From positions 1-64,000 of the forward strand of contig NZ_VZPJ01000017.1 in assembly GCF_008801605.1 (NCBI RefSeq): a stretch of 64,000 nucleotides of DNA. Direction: 5' to 3'. The notes beneath the pieces were generated by a model. The model saw nothing but the letters and a program-made list of their open reading frames with translations, was not told where the DNA came from and did not search any database. Positions 37,615 through 47,010 of the stretch are shown here, one piece after another; position 1 is the first letter of the stretch; each line of letters opens with the position of its first letter. Origin of the DNA: Pseudomonas brassicacearum subsp. brassicacearum (GTDB lineage: Bacteria > Pseudomonadota > Gammaproteobacteria > Pseudomonadales > Pseudomonadaceae). A program made the translations under genes and the position numbers.

Positions 37615-40600
37615 TCAACCCTCCACCTGCCCCCACTGCTTGCCCAGGCGCTTGTCCGAAATCGGCACCTTGGTCCCCAGTTGCTGGGCGAACAGCGACA
37701 CCCGGTATTCCTCCAGCCACCAGCGGTACAGCTCCAGTTGCGGATCGCGCTTGCCTTCCTGGGCGTGTTTGCTGGCGCGGGCCTGGTATTGGGCCCAGAG
37801 GTTCGACAGCTCGCCGCTCCAGACCCGGTCCTTCTGCACCTGGCTACCGAGCTTCTCGAAGCGTTGCTCGATGGCCTTGAGGTAGCGCGGCAGTTCCTTG
37901 AGCCATTGATGTGGGGTTTCGCGGACGAAGCCCGGGTACACCAGGTGGCTGAGTTGCTGCTTGATGTCGTTCAGCGCCACGGCCTGGGCCAGGTCGATCT
38001 TGCCCTTGAAGCGTTTTTGCAGGCCATGCCAGAGCTTGAGGATGTCCAGGGTCAGCTTCGCCAGGCGTTCGGCGTGCTCGGTCCAGCCGCCGCGCTTGCG
38101 CTCGGCCAGGGTGGCCAGCGCGGCGCCGTCACGGGGCAGGCTCGCTTCGCCTTCAAGCACACAACTGTCGAGGCTGGCGAGCAGGATGTCTTCCACCAGG
38201 CTGTCGATGCGGCCCAGGTCGCGGTACAGCAGGCCCAGCTCCGTCAGCCCGGGCAGCTTGCCGCGCAGGAACTTGGCCGACTCGGCCAATTGCTGCATCA
38301 ACAAGCGCTGCAAGGCGCGGCGATGCTGGAACTCGGCTTCGGCCGGGGTTGGGAAACGCCCTTCCTTGACCACGCCGCCCTCTTCCACCAGCGCCGGGTA
38401 GACCGTCATCGACAGCCCGGCGATCTTCTGTTGGGTTTTCTCGGCCACCGGGGCGAAGACCTTCGCCTCCACCGGTGCCTGGCTTTTCGCCGTTTGCGGT
38501 ACGGCCAGGGCGGCCTGGCTGGCTTCGGCAAAACGCGCCGTCAGCTCGGCCAGGTCACGACCCTCGCCGAGGAACTTGCCTTGGCCGTCGACGATTTCCA
38601 GGTTCATGCGCAGGTGGCTTTCCACCTGCTGGGCCGCTTCGGTCCAGGCTTCGTCACTGACCCGCGCCCCGGTCATGCGCAGCAGCTCACGGCCCAGGGA
38701 CTGCGGCAAAGAGCCCTCGGCGAAGGTGATGCGCTGCAGCGCCGCCTTGACGAAATCCGGCACCGGCACGAAGTTCTTGCGCAAGGCCTTGGGCAGGTTG
38801 CGCACCAGGGCGATGCACTTGGCTTCGATCACCCCCGGCACCAGCCATTCCAGGCGTTCCGGCGGCAGCATCGGCAGCAGTGGCGCCGGCACTCGCAGGG
38901 TCACGCCATCGCGGGGATGGTTGGGCTCGAAGTGATAACTCAGCGGCAAGGTCAGGTCGCCGACGCGCAAGGTGTCCGGGTAATGCGCGGCGGTGACTTC
39001 GCTGGCTTCGCGGGCCAGCACGTCTTCTTCGCGCATGATCAGCAGTTGCGGGTCTTTCTGGCTGTTGATCCGGTACCAGCTGTCGAACGTCGCGGTCTGA
39101 TGGATCTCGGCCGGCAAGCGCGCGTCGTAGAAGGCAAACAGGGTTTCCTCGTCCGCCAGGATGTCGCGGCGACGGGCCTTGGCTTCCAGCTCGTCGAGTT
39201 GTTCCAGCAGTTTGGTATTGGCACTCAGGCACTTGGCCCTGGACTGGATCTCGCCGCGCACCAACGCCTCGCGGATGAACAGTTCACGGGAGACCACCGG
39301 GTCCACCGGCCCATAGTGCACCGGTCGACGACCAACGACGATGAGCCCGAACAGAGTGATTTGCTCATAGGCCACCACCTGCCCGCGCTTCTTCTCCCAA
39401 TGGGGTTCGAAGTGGTTTTTCTTGATCAGGTGCCCGGCCAGCGGTTCGATCCAGTCCGGTTCGATCTTGGCGACCATGCGCGCATACAGCTTGGTGGTTT
39501 CCACCAACTCGGCGGTCATCAGCCATTGCGGACGCTTCTTGCCCAGGCCCGACGAGGGGTGGACCCAGAACCGCCGCTGGCGAGCACCGAGGTAGTCGCC
39601 ATCTTCGGTTTTCTGGCCGATCTGGCTCAACAGGCCCGAGAGCACCGCCTTGTGCAATTTCGGGAAGTCGGCCGGTTCTTTGTTGAGGCTCAGCTGCATG
39701 TCGCGGCAGATCAGGCTCAACTGCCGATGGGAATCACGCCACTCGCGCAGGCGCAGGTAATTGAGGAAGTTCTTGCGGCACCAGTTGCGCAGCGGGCTGG
39801 CGGTCAGGGCCTGGCGCTGCTCTTCGAAACCGCGCCACAGGTTGACCAGCCCGGCGAAGTCCGAATCCGCGTCCTTCCACTGGGCGTGGGCCTGGTCCGC
39901 CGCCTGTTGGCGCTCCGGCGGACGCTCGCGCGGGTCCTGGATCGACATGGCGCTGGCGACGATCAGCACTTCCTGCAAACTGCCCAGCTTCGCCGCTTCC
40001 AACAGCATGCGGCCCATGCGCGGGTCCACCGGCAGGCGCGCCAACTGGCGACCGAGCGGGGTCAACTGGCTGTTGCGGTCCACCGCCGACAATTCTTGCA
40101 GCAGGTTGAAACCGTCACTGATGGCCTTGCCATCCGGCGGCTCGATGAACGGGAAATCGGTGATCTCGCCGAGACGCAGGTGCAGCATCTGCAGGATCAC
40201 CGCCGCCAAGTTGGTGCGCAGGATTTCCGGGTCGGTGAATTCCGGCCGCCCAAGAAAATCTTCTTCGCTGTACAACCGCACGCAGATCCCCGGCTCGACC
40301 CGCCCGCAGCGGCCCTTGCGCTGGTTGGCGCTGGCCTGGGAAATGGCTTCGATGGGCAAGCGCTGGACCTTGGCCCGATAGCTGTAGCGGCTGATGCGCG
40401 CGGTGCCGCTGTCGATCACGTAGCGGATGCCCGGCACGGTCAGCGAGGTTTCGGCGACGTTGGTCGCCAGCACCACGCGACGGCCCGGATGGGACTGAAA
40501 GATCCGCTGCTGTTCAGCCGGCGACAGGCGCGCATACAGGGGCAGAATCTCGGTGTGCTTGAGCTGGGCCTTGCGCAGCATCTCCGCCGCGTCGCGAATT

Positions 40601-41526
40601 TCCCGCTCGCCCGGCAGGAACACCAGCACGTCCCCAGGGCTGCGCCGCTCGCTGCGCTCGTAGGCGGCGATTTCGTCGAGGGTGGCGAGGATTGCCTGGT
40701 CGACGGTCAAGTCGTCTTCGACCCGGTTGCCTTCCTCGTCTTGCTCCAGGGTCAGCGGGCGATACCAGGTTTCCACCGGGAAGGTGCGGCCCGAGACTTC
40801 CACAATCGGCGCGTCATCGAAATGCTTGGAGAAGCGCTCCAGGTCGATGGTCGCCGAGGTGATGATGACTTTCAGGTCCGGACGGCGCGGCAGCAGGGTC
40901 TTGAGGTAGCCGAGCAGGAAGTCGATGTTCAGGCTGCGTTCGTGGGCTTCGTCGACGATGATCGTGTCGTAGCGCTCGAGGTAGCGGTCGTTCTGGGTCT
41001 CGGCCAGCAGGATGCCGTCGGTCATCAGCTTGATCAGGGTGTTGGCGTCGCTCTGGTCCTCGAACCGCACCTGATAACCCACCAGCGCGCCCAACGGCGT
41101 GGCCAGTTCCTCGGCCACCCGGCTCGCCACACTGCGCGCGGCGATCCGCCGCGGCTGGGTGTGGCCGATCAAGCCATGCTGGCCACGACCGATTTCCAGG
41201 CAGATCTTCGGCAACTGCGTGGTTTTGCCCGAGCCGGTTTCGCCGGCAATGATCAGCACCTGGTGCTTGAGCAGTGCGTCCTTGATTTCGTCGCGCTTGG
41301 CGGCAATCGGCAAATTATCGTCGTAGCGAATCAGCGGCAGGCTCGCCTTGCGCGCCAACACCTGATCGCACGACGCCTGCATGCGCGTCACCCACTGGGC
41401 CAGCTTGGCCTCGTCGGGCTTCTTGCGCAGCTCGAGCAACTGGCGCCGCAACCGGTGACGGTCGGCGAGCATGGCGTGGTCGAGGTTTTTCAGCAGCTTG
41501 TCGATAGCGGGGGCTTGGTCAGTCAT
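37615..41526 (-). CDS. hrpA: DEAH-box ATP-dependent RNA helicase HrpA
   Basis: The 1303-residue protein matches E. coli HrpA in length. The helicase core has GETGSGKTTQLPK (Walker A, about 95), the DEAH box in IIVDEAHERSLN, ITSATIDLERF, LATNVAETSLTVPGI and QRKGRCGRVEPG, then the HA2 and OB regions and the HrpA-specific C-terminal half. HrpA proteins act on mRNA processing and, in E. coli, rescue stalled ribosomes. The open frame continues upstream to 41844 through a BIME, so ATG at 41526 (MTDQAPAIDKLLKNLDHAML) is the real start. Its ribosome site is weak. Confidence 0.94.
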   Translation of the reverse strand: MTDQAPAIDKLLKNLDHAMLADRHRLRRQLLELRKKPDEAKLAQWVTRMQASCDQVLARKASLPLIRYDDNLPIAAKRDEIKDALLKHQVLIIAGETGSGKTTQLPKICLEIGRGQHGLIGHTQPRRIAARSVASRVAEELATPLGALVGYQVRFEDQSDANTLIKLMTDGILLAETQNDRYLERYDTIIVDEAHERSLNIDFLLGYLKTLLPRRPDLKVIITSATIDLERFSKHFDDAPIVEVSGRTFPVETWYRPLTLEQDEEGNRVEDDLTVDQAILATLDEIAAYERSERRSPGDVLVFLPGEREIRDAAEMLRKAQLKHTEILPLYARLSPAEQQRIFQSHPGRRVVLATNVAETSLTVPGIRYVIDSGTARISRYSYRAKVQRLPIEAISQASANQRKGRCGRVEPGICVRLYSEEDFLGRPEFTDPEILRTNLAAVILQMLHLRLGEITDFPFIEPPDGKAISDGFNLLQELSAVDRNSQLTPLGRQLARLPVDPRMGRMLLEAAKLGSLQEVLIVASAMSIQDPRERPPERQQAADQAHAQWKDADSDFAGLVNLWRGFEEQRQALTASPLRNWCRKNFLNYLRLREWRDSHRQLSLICRDMQLSLNKEPADFPKLHKAVLSGLLSQIGQKTEDGDYLGARQRRFWVHPSSGLGKKRPQWLMTAELVETTKLYARMVAKIEPDWIEPLAGHLIKKNHFEPHWEKKRGQVVAYEQITLFGLIVVGRRPVHYGPVDPVVSRELFIREALVRGEIQSRAKCLSANTKLLEQLDELEAKARRRDILADEETLFAFYDARLPAEIHQTATFDSWYRINSQKDPQLLIMREEDVLAREASEVTAAHYPDTLRVGDLTLPLSYHFEPNHPRDGVTLRVPAPLLPMLPPERLEWLVPGVIEAKCIALVRNLPKALRKNFVPVPDFVKAALQRITFAEGSLPQSLGRELLRMTGARVSDEAWTEAAQQVESHLRMNLEIVDGQGKFLGEGRDLAELTARFAEASQAALAVPQTAKSQAPVEAKVFAPVAEKTQQKIAGLSMTVYPALVEEGGVVKEGRFPTPAEAEFQHRRALQRLLMQQLAESAKFLRGKLPGLTELGLLYRDLGRIDSLVEDILLASLDSCVLEGEASLPRDGAALATLAERKRGGWTEHAERLAKLTLDILKLWHGLQKRFKGKIDLAQAVALNDIKQQLSHLVYPGFVRETPHQWLKELPRYLKAIEQRFEKLGSQVQKDRVWSGELSNLWAQYQARASKHAQEGKRDPQLELYRWWLEEYRVSLFAQQLGTKVPISDKRLGKQWGQVEG

Positions 41527-41583
41527 CAGGTACGCAAGGGTCGTCGGTTTGAGCAGGGGGCGATTGTCGCAGATTTGCGTACA

Positions 41584-41671
41584 TGTGGGAGCAAGGCTTG
41601 CCCGCGATGAAGATGACGCGGTCTCCCGGGGGACCGAGGCGCCTGTATCGCGAGCAAGCTTTGCTCCCACA
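41584..41671. repeat. BIME: inverted pair of REPs, GTGGGAGCAAGGC family
   Basis: TGTGGGAGCAAGGCTTGCCC and CAAGCTTTGCTCCCACA flank GACGCGGTCTCCCGG. It sits between the hrpA start and the aceK end. Confidence 0.85.
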
Positions 41672-41683
41672 GGTTTTGGCTCG

Positions 41684-41759
41684 TTCCCACGCTCCGCGTG
41701 GGAATGCCTCAACGGACGCTCTGCGTTCGGCCCTTTGGGACGCGGAGCGTCCCAAAGGG
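41684..41759. repeat. Second repeat type: two palindromes beside aceK
   Basis: TTCCCACGC-TCC-GCGTGGGAA (41684-41704) and CCCTTTGGGACGC-GGA-GCGTCCCAAAGGG (41731-41759) are joined by TCAACGGACGCTCTGCG. It is unrelated to the REP families here and ends one base from the aceK stop codon. From memory, similar elements are scattered in P. fluorescens genomes. Confidence 0.65.
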
Positions 41760-43481
41760 TTATTCGTTGTCCAGGTCCTTGCGCCGATACGGGAACACAT
41801 CGATCACCTTCCCCGCCCGGATCGCCTCTTGCAGGCCTTTCCAATAGTCGGCGTTGTACAACTCGCCGTGCAACTGGTCGAACAGCTTGCGCTGCCCGGC
41901 GTCGGCGAACAGGAACGGCGGGAACTCTTCGGGGAAGACGTCCAGCGGGCCGATGGAATACCAGGGCTCGGAGGCCATTTCGTCTTCCGGTGTGCGGGGT
42001 TGGGGGATGTGGCGGAAGTTGGCTTCGGTCAGGAAGCAGATTTCATCGTAGTCGTAGAACACCACGCGGCCGTGGCGGGTCACGCCGAAGTTCTTGAGCA
42101 GCATGTCGCCGGGGAAGATATTGGCCGCCGCCAGTTGCTTGATGGCCAGGCCATAGTCTTCCAGCGCCTCGCGCACCTGGTCCTGGTTGGCGTTTTCCAG
42201 GTACAGGTTCAGCGGCGTCATGCGTCGTTCGGTCCAGCAGTGACGAATCAGCACCGTGTCGCCTTCCACCGACACCGTGGACGGCGCCACTTCCAGCAGT
42301 TCCTCCAGGCACGCCGGCTCGAACTTGCTCAGGGGAAAACGAAAATCGGCGAATTCCTGGGTATCGGCCATGCGCCCGACCCGGTCGACGCTTTTCACCA
42401 GGCGGTACTTCTCGATCACCGTGGCCCGGTCGACGTTTTTCGACGGCGAGAAACGGTCCTTGATGATCTTGAACACCGTGTTGAAGCCCGGCAGGGTGAA
42501 CACGCTCATGACCATGCCGCGCACACCCGGGGCCATGATGAATTGGTCGTCGGTGTTCGCCAGGTGGTTGATCAACGCTCGGTAGAACTCGGACTTGCCA
42601 TGCTTGTAGAAACCGATGGAGGTGTACAACTCGGCGATGTGCTTGCCCGGCAGGATGCGCTTGAGAAAGCCGATGAATTCCGCCGGCACCGGCACGTCCA
42701 CCATGAAGTACGAGCGGGTGAACGAGAAGATGATCGACACCTGCGCCTCGTCGGTAATCAGCGCATCGATCTGGATACCCCGGCCCTCGCGGTGCAACAG
42801 CGGAATCACCAACGGCCATTGGTCCTCACGGGTGTAGATCCGACCCACCAGGTAGGCGCCCTTGTTGCGATAGAGCACTGAAGAAAACAACTCAACCGTC
42901 AGCTCAGGGTCCTTGCAGACCCAGTCCGGCAGGTTCTCGCGCAACTGCGCTTCGAGGCGCCGCAGGTCACCCGGCAGGTCGGCGTAGTCCTCGCTGAAAC
43001 GGTAATCGGCGAACACGCTCGCCAGCATCCGATCCAACTGCCCCTGGGGTTTGTAGGTGCGGGTCTGGGCGGCACGGGCCCGGCGCAGGCTGGGCCGGGT
43101 GGTATGGATGAACATGGTGCCGTCGCTGATCAGGTCGTGGCTGAACAACCCGCAGAAGATCGAGTTGTACCAGGTTTCCGACAGCTCATCGTCGAAGCGC
43201 AGGTCGATCAGGCTGATGTAGGCGCTCTTGACCAGCGGCCAGCAGCTCACGTCCATCAGGGTTTCGTCATCGAAGGCCTTGTGCAGCCTGGCAACGGTTT
43301 CGAAGACTTTTTCTTCATACAAGTTGATGCGCGCCGCCGAAGCCGCTTGCGCCTCCAGCCACAGCGCCTGCTCGAACCGGGCGCGGGCGCCGTCGGTGAT
43401 CTGCCGGAAATGCTCACGATAATCGTCGAAGCCGTCGAGGATCGAACGGGCGATTTCGATGGCGGGCCATGGCTGCGGCAT
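41760..43481 (-). CDS. aceK: Isocitrate dehydrogenase kinase/phosphatase
   Basis: The 573-residue bifunctional enzyme phosphorylates and dephosphorylates isocitrate dehydrogenase and so sends carbon to the glyoxylate shunt on acetate or fatty acids. It begins MPQPWPAIEIARSILDGFDD. Core blocks are FSFTRSYFMVDVPVPAEF, LPGFNTVFKIIKDRFSPSK (nucleotide-binding Lys) and MLLKNFGVTRHGRVVFYDYD with the catalytic Asp region. Length is normal. It is separated from aceA/aceB, as in other pseudomonads, and is transcribed with hrpA only if transcription reads through the repeats at 41584-41759. Confidence 0.95.
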   Translation of the reverse strand: MPQPWPAIEIARSILDGFDDYREHFRQITDGARARFEQALWLEAQAASAARINLYEEKVFETVARLHKAFDDETLMDVSCWPLVKSAYISLIDLRFDDELSETWYNSIFCGLFSHDLISDGTMFIHTTRPSLRRARAAQTRTYKPQGQLDRMLASVFADYRFSEDYADLPGDLRRLEAQLRENLPDWVCKDPELTVELFSSVLYRNKGAYLVGRIYTREDQWPLVIPLLHREGRGIQIDALITDEAQVSIIFSFTRSYFMVDVPVPAEFIGFLKRILPGKHIAELYTSIGFYKHGKSEFYRALINHLANTDDQFIMAPGVRGMVMSVFTLPGFNTVFKIIKDRFSPSKNVDRATVIEKYRLVKSVDRVGRMADTQEFADFRFPLSKFEPACLEELLEVAPSTVSVEGDTVLIRHCWTERRMTPLNLYLENANQDQVREALEDYGLAIKQLAAANIFPGDMLLKNFGVTRHGRVVFYDYDEICFLTEANFRHIPQPRTPEDEMASEPWYSIGPLDVFPEEFPPFLFADAGQRKLFDQLHGELYNADYWKGLQEAIRAGKVIDVFPYRRKDLDNE

Positions 43482-43611
43482 AGGGTAAACCTCGGCGGGT
43501 CATGCTTGTTATTGGCGACTGAGCTTAGAGGCCAATCACGCGGCAACGCAACCATTGCCATCGCTATTCAGGGCGGCGACACTTGCCGCCCAATCAAGGA
43601 AGGAATGACTC

Positions 43612-44520
43612 GTGAACCTCGTCGATATCCTGCGTTTACTGTCACTGGCCGCTATCTGGGGCGCCAGTTTCCTGTTCATGCGCATTATCGCCCCCGTCAT
43701 TGGCACAATCCCCACTGCTTTTTTTCGCGTGTCCATCGCCTTCGTCGGGCTGTTGGTGATCCTGGCCCTGATGCGCGTCGACTGGAATTTTCGCGGCAAG
43801 CTCAAAGTCGTGATGGGGCTGGGCCTGATCAACTCGGGCATTCCGGCCACGTTCTATTCGTTGGCGGCCCAGGTGCTGCCGGCTGGTTACTCGGCGATCT
43901 TCAACGCCACCACGCCGTTGATGGGGGTGTTGATCGGCGGCTTGTTCTTCAGCGAAAAACTCACCCCAGCCAAGGTCAGCGGTGTCTGCCTGGGCCTGTT
44001 CGGCGTCGGCATCCTGACCCGCGCCGGCCCGGTAGCGTTCGACCTGCAACTGCTGATGGGCGCCCTTGCCTGCCTGCTGGCCACGACCTGCTACGGCTTT
44101 GCCGGTTTCCTCACCCGGCGCTGGCTCGATCAGCAAGGTGGCTTGGACAGTCGTCTCTCGGCCCTGGGCAGCATGTTCGGCGCCACGGTGTTCTTGCTGC
44201 CGCTGTTTGGCTACAGCGTCATCAGCCAACCACCGGCCAGCTGGGGTGGCTGGAGCGTCTGGTTGTCGCTGCTGGGGCTGGGTCTGGTGTGTACTGCGCT
44301 GGCGTACATCCTTTATTTCCGCCTGCTCAGTTCCATCGGCCCGGTCAAATCCATGACCGTGACCTTCCTGATTCCGCCGTTCGGCGTGCTGTGGGGGGCG
44401 TTGTTGCTGGATGAGCCGTTGGGGATGGCGCATCTGTATGGCGGGGTGTTGATTGCGGCGGCGTTGTGGTTGGTGCTCAAGCCTGGGGTGGTGAAACCGG
44501 CTGAGGTGTCTGCCCGGTAA
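43612..44520 (+). CDS. EamA/DMT-family transporter
   Basis: The 302-residue inner-membrane protein has ten predicted helices in two EamA repeats, beginning MNLVDILRLLSLAAIWGASF and with GYSAIFNATTPLMGVLIGGL in the first half and SSIGPVKSMTVTFLIPPFGV in the second. The start is GTG at 43612, preceded by GGAAGGA at good distance. The substrate is unknown; members export amino acids or small metabolites. It is divergent from aceK. Confidence 0.9.
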   Translation: MNLVDILRLLSLAAIWGASFLFMRIIAPVIGTIPTAFFRVSIAFVGLLVILALMRVDWNFRGKLKVVMGLGLINSGIPATFYSLAAQVLPAGYSAIFNATTPLMGVLIGGLFFSEKLTPAKVSGVCLGLFGVGILTRAGPVAFDLQLLMGALACLLATTCYGFAGFLTRRWLDQQGGLDSRLSALGSMFGATVFLLPLFGYSVISQPPASWGGWSVWLSLLGLGLVCTALAYILYFRLLSSIGPVKSMTVTFLIPPFGVLWGALLLDEPLGMAHLYGGVLIAAALWLVLKPGVVKPAEVSAR

Positions 44521-44541
44521 TTCATCGGCGCGGCGCAAGAT

Positions 44542-44614
44542 GCCATCGCAGGCAAGCCTTGCTCCCACAAGGACTACACATAACCTGTGGGAGCAAGGCT
44601 TGCCCGCGATGGCG
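44542..44614. repeat. BIME: inverted REP pair with short middle
   Basis: GCCATCGCAGGCAAGCCTTG and CAAGGCTTGCCCGCGATGGC are mirror copies around CTCCCACAAGG...CCTGTGGGAG. It lies between two convergent EamA genes. Confidence 0.8.
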
Positions 44615-44641
44615 GTTGCTCAGTCAACGAGCAGCCAAAGC

Positions 44642-45505
44642 TCAGCGACTTTTACGAAACACAAACACCAACCCCACGATGATCAGCACCATCCCCAGCA
44701 AGCTCAACAACGCCAGCCGGTTGCCAAACACCAGGTAGTCCATGATCGCCGTCACCGCCGGCACCAGGTAGAACAGGCTGGTGACATTCACCAGGTTGCC
44801 GCGGGCGATCAGTCGGTACAGCAGCAATGTCGCCAGCACCGACACCACCAGCCCCATCCACAACACCGGCACGAAAAACCCCATGCTGTACTCGAAGTGA
44901 AACGGTTGGAACGGCACGAACACCGCGCACAGCACCAGCCCGGCCAGGTACTGCACCGGCAGCGTGCCCAGGGGGTTGTCGGTGATGCGCTTCTGCATGA
45001 TCGAACCGGCCGTCATGCTCACCAGTGCCAGCAACCCGCAGATCATCCCGGCCAGGGACATGCCGGCCAGGCCGATGCCCTGGTACACCACCATGATCAA
45101 CCCGACCAACCCCAGCATCAAGCCGAACATCCGCGACCAGGAACGCTGCCGTTCCATGAGCACCACGGTCAGGATCGGTTGCACGCCCATCAGGGTTGCC
45201 ATGACCCCCGGCGTGACACTCATTTGCAGCGCCAGCAGATAAAAAATCTGATAGGCGCCCAGCAGCACCAACCCGGTGGTCGCCGCGTACAGCATCGGCT
45301 TGCCGGTCTTGGGCAGCTTGAACTTGAGCAACGGAATCAACAGCACCAGCGCCGACAGCGCAATGGCAAAACGGATCAGCAAAAAGGCGAAGGGAGAAGC
45401 GTGGGCCAGGCCCAGCTTGGAAAAGATCGCCCCACTGCTCCACAGCAAAACGAACAGGCTCGTGGAAGCCGCCGCCAACAAGGCGTTTTTGGAAAGGGAA
45501 AACAT
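44642..45505 (-). CDS. EamA/DMT-family transporter
   Basis: The 287-residue inner-membrane protein has ten helices (STSLFVLLWSSGAIFSKLGL, VMATLMGVQPILTVVLMERQ, VTSLFYLVPAVTAIMDYLVF). It belongs to the same superfamily as the convergent gene at 43612 but to a different branch. An AGGTGG site lies five bases before ATG 45505, so this start is preferred over the GTG three codons upstream. The 340-base upstream region holds a possible leader ORF and attenuator-like hairpins. Confidence 0.88.
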   Translation of the reverse strand: MFSLSKNALLAAASTSLFVLLWSSGAIFSKLGLAHASPFAFLLIRFAIALSALVLLIPLLKFKLPKTGKPMLYAATTGLVLLGAYQIFYLLALQMSVTPGVMATLMGVQPILTVVLMERQRSWSRMFGLMLGLVGLIMVVYQGIGLAGMSLAGMICGLLALVSMTAGSIMQKRITDNPLGTLPVQYLAGLVLCAVFVPFQPFHFEYSMGFFVPVLWMGLVVSVLATLLLYRLIARGNLVNVTSLFYLVPAVTAIMDYLVFGNRLALLSLLGMVLIIVGLVFVFRKSR

Positions 45506-45527
45506 GGATACCACCTGTAGTCAGGCA

Positions 45528-45767
45528 AAAAGCCAACTCAGCCGAGGCTGAAGTCCAGTAGTTTTTTTCAGGCGGGCACAGGGGATAGGCAACCGTTGCC
45601 GATCAGCCCTGAATGCCAACACCCGGCGGTGATACGACGGCGTACACCGATGAGCTACGGACAGGTGGAGGGTATTGACCGATCTGCGCAGGCTGCTGGC
45701 TCCCACACGGCACGACGCCAGCGTTGAACGCTGGAACCACGACCGCGATGACAGGGGATGCAGGCAT
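45528..45767 (-). promoter_or_regulatory. Possible leader/attenuator before the EamA gene
   Basis: The minus strand carries CAGCCTCGGCTG and the alternative pairing AGCC...GGCTTTTT within 30 bases of the EamA ribosome site, downstream of a 54-codon open frame. Alternative hairpins with a T-run are what a transcription attenuator shows. The evidence is structural only. Confidence 0.3.
45603..45767 (-). CDS. Possible 54-residue leader ORF
   Basis: An ATG-started frame encodes MPASPVIAVVVPAFNAGVVP and continues Pro/Val/Ser-rich to its stop about 100 bases before the EamA gene. A weak GAGAT lies upstream. There is no family match that I know. It may be a leader peptide for the exporter or chance. 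Confidence 0.3.
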   Translation of the reverse strand: MPASPVIAVVVPAFNAGVVPCGSQQPAQIGQYPPPVRSSSVYAVVSPPGVGIQG

Positions 45768-45846
45768 GAGCCGATCTCTTGAAGGAGCGGGTTCGAAAAC
45801 CCGAAGAGCGCTGACTATAACCAGCGCCCGATGGACAACGCAATAT

Positions 45847-46785
45847 TTAACCGAACAACCAATAGCCAAGCGCCGTCAGCACCACCACTGCCAACACGGG
45901 CCGCATCACCCGGTAGGCCTTGGGATGCTTGCGTTTGAATTGCTTGACCCGGCCACTGATGCCGTCGCTGAACGATTTGCTCCAGGCATAGGCCCGGTTG
46001 ATGCCACCGACGTGTTCATCATCCAGGTTCTGTGGCGCGGTGGCGCGGCCGAGGAACGCGCTGATGGTGCGGTTGAGACGGGTCATCAACCGGCTTTTCA
46101 AGGGTCGCTCGACATCACAGAACAGAATCACGCGGGTCTGCGGGGTTTCGTTCTTGACCCAGTGCACATAGGTTTCATCGAACATGACGTCTTCGCCGTC
46201 GCGCCAGGCGTAGATCTGACCATCGACGAAGATCCGGCAGTCGTCGGAATTGGGAGTGGACAGCCCCAGGTGATAACGCAACGAACCGGCGAAAGGGTCT
46301 CGGTGGGGATTCAGATGGCTGTCACCCGGCAGCAGGGCAAACATGGCGCCCCGGACATTGGGGATCTGGCTGACCAGCGCGACCGTCCTGGGGCACAGCA
46401 GCTCGGCCGACGGCAGCGGTTTGTCGTACCACTTGAGGTAAAAACGTTTCCAGCCCTTCTTGAAGAACGAGCCGAAACCCGCGTCGTTGTTCTTCTCGGC
46501 AGCGCGAATGTAGCCCTCGTCGAACAGGTGCATGGCCTCATCGCGGATGACTTGCCAGTTGTCCTTGAGCACATCCAGTTCGGGGAACTTGCTGCGGTCC
46601 AGGTAAGGTCTCGAGGGCACGCCGGAGAACAGGTACATCAAGGTGTTATAGGGGGCGAACAGCGCCGAGTGGTTGACGAACTGACGCAACACCGGCAAAC
46701 GCGCCTTGCCACGCAAATGCACATACAGCGTACTGCCCAAAAACAGCAGCAACACCGAGGCCTTGGCGACGAACGAAACGGTCAT
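45847..46785 (-). CDS. lpxO: Aspartyl/asparaginyl beta-hydroxylase family, lipid A hydroxylase LpxO-like
   Basis: The 312-residue protein is an Fe(II)/2-oxoglutarate dioxygenase with membrane anchors at both ends (SFVAKASVLLLFLGSTLYVH and VMRPVLAVVVLTALGYWLFG). The iron ligands are visible in LNPHRDPFAGSLRYHL (HXD) and DETYVHWVKNET (distal His); the Arg in PQTRVILFCDVERPL binds 2-oxoglutarate. LpxO adds a 2-hydroxyl to a lipid A acyl chain at the inner membrane. The length and double anchor fit LpxO. AAGGAG lies seven bases before the ATG, inside a small upstream ORF. Confidence 0.88.
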   Translation of the reverse strand: MTVSFVAKASVLLLFLGSTLYVHLRGKARLPVLRQFVNHSALFAPYNTLMYLFSGVPSRPYLDRSKFPELDVLKDNWQVIRDEAMHLFDEGYIRAAEKNNDAGFGSFFKKGWKRFYLKWYDKPLPSAELLCPRTVALVSQIPNVRGAMFALLPGDSHLNPHRDPFAGSLRYHLGLSTPNSDDCRIFVDGQIYAWRDGEDVMFDETYVHWVKNETPQTRVILFCDVERPLKSRLMTRLNRTISAFLGRATAPQNLDDEHVGGINRAYAWSKSFSDGISGRVKQFKRKHPKAYRVMRPVLAVVVLTALGYWLFG

Positions 46786-46786
46786 T

Positions 46787-46861
46787 TTATAACTCCTTGT
46801 CCAAAAACACCTTACGCAACACCACCAGCCCAGCGCAGCGGCCGGCCATGTTATAGATCAT
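46787..46861 (-). CDS. Possible 24-residue upstream ORF coupled to lpxO
   Basis: The frame reads MIYNMAGRCAGLVVLRKVFL plus DKEL and its TAA ends one base before the lpxO ATG (TAAAATG). It contains the lpxO ribosome site. Its own ribosome site is weak. It could couple lpxO translation to its own, or be chance. Confidence 0.35.
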   Translation of the reverse strand: MIYNMAGRCAGLVVLRKVFLDKEL

Positions 46862-47010
46862 GGCCTGGCCAGGAAACCGTCTGGCGCAACATTCACTGTT
46901 GAGGATCACGCAATAATTTCCTTCTTACCATGCGTGACCTGAACTGTGGCTGACGCCCGTCAACACCCTTTCCAAATGCGATTTAACCGCCTGCCACATC
47001 CTGCAGACAG

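Noticed and set aside
37609..41610. A 1333-codon plus-strand open frame opposite hrpA
   Set aside because: hrpA has every helicase motif on the minus strand; the opposite frame is low-complexity and starts without a ribosome site.
46862..47010. Possible regulatory RNA between lpxO and cysK
   Set aside because: I find no stable hairpin with a T-run and no promoter match good enough to name one.
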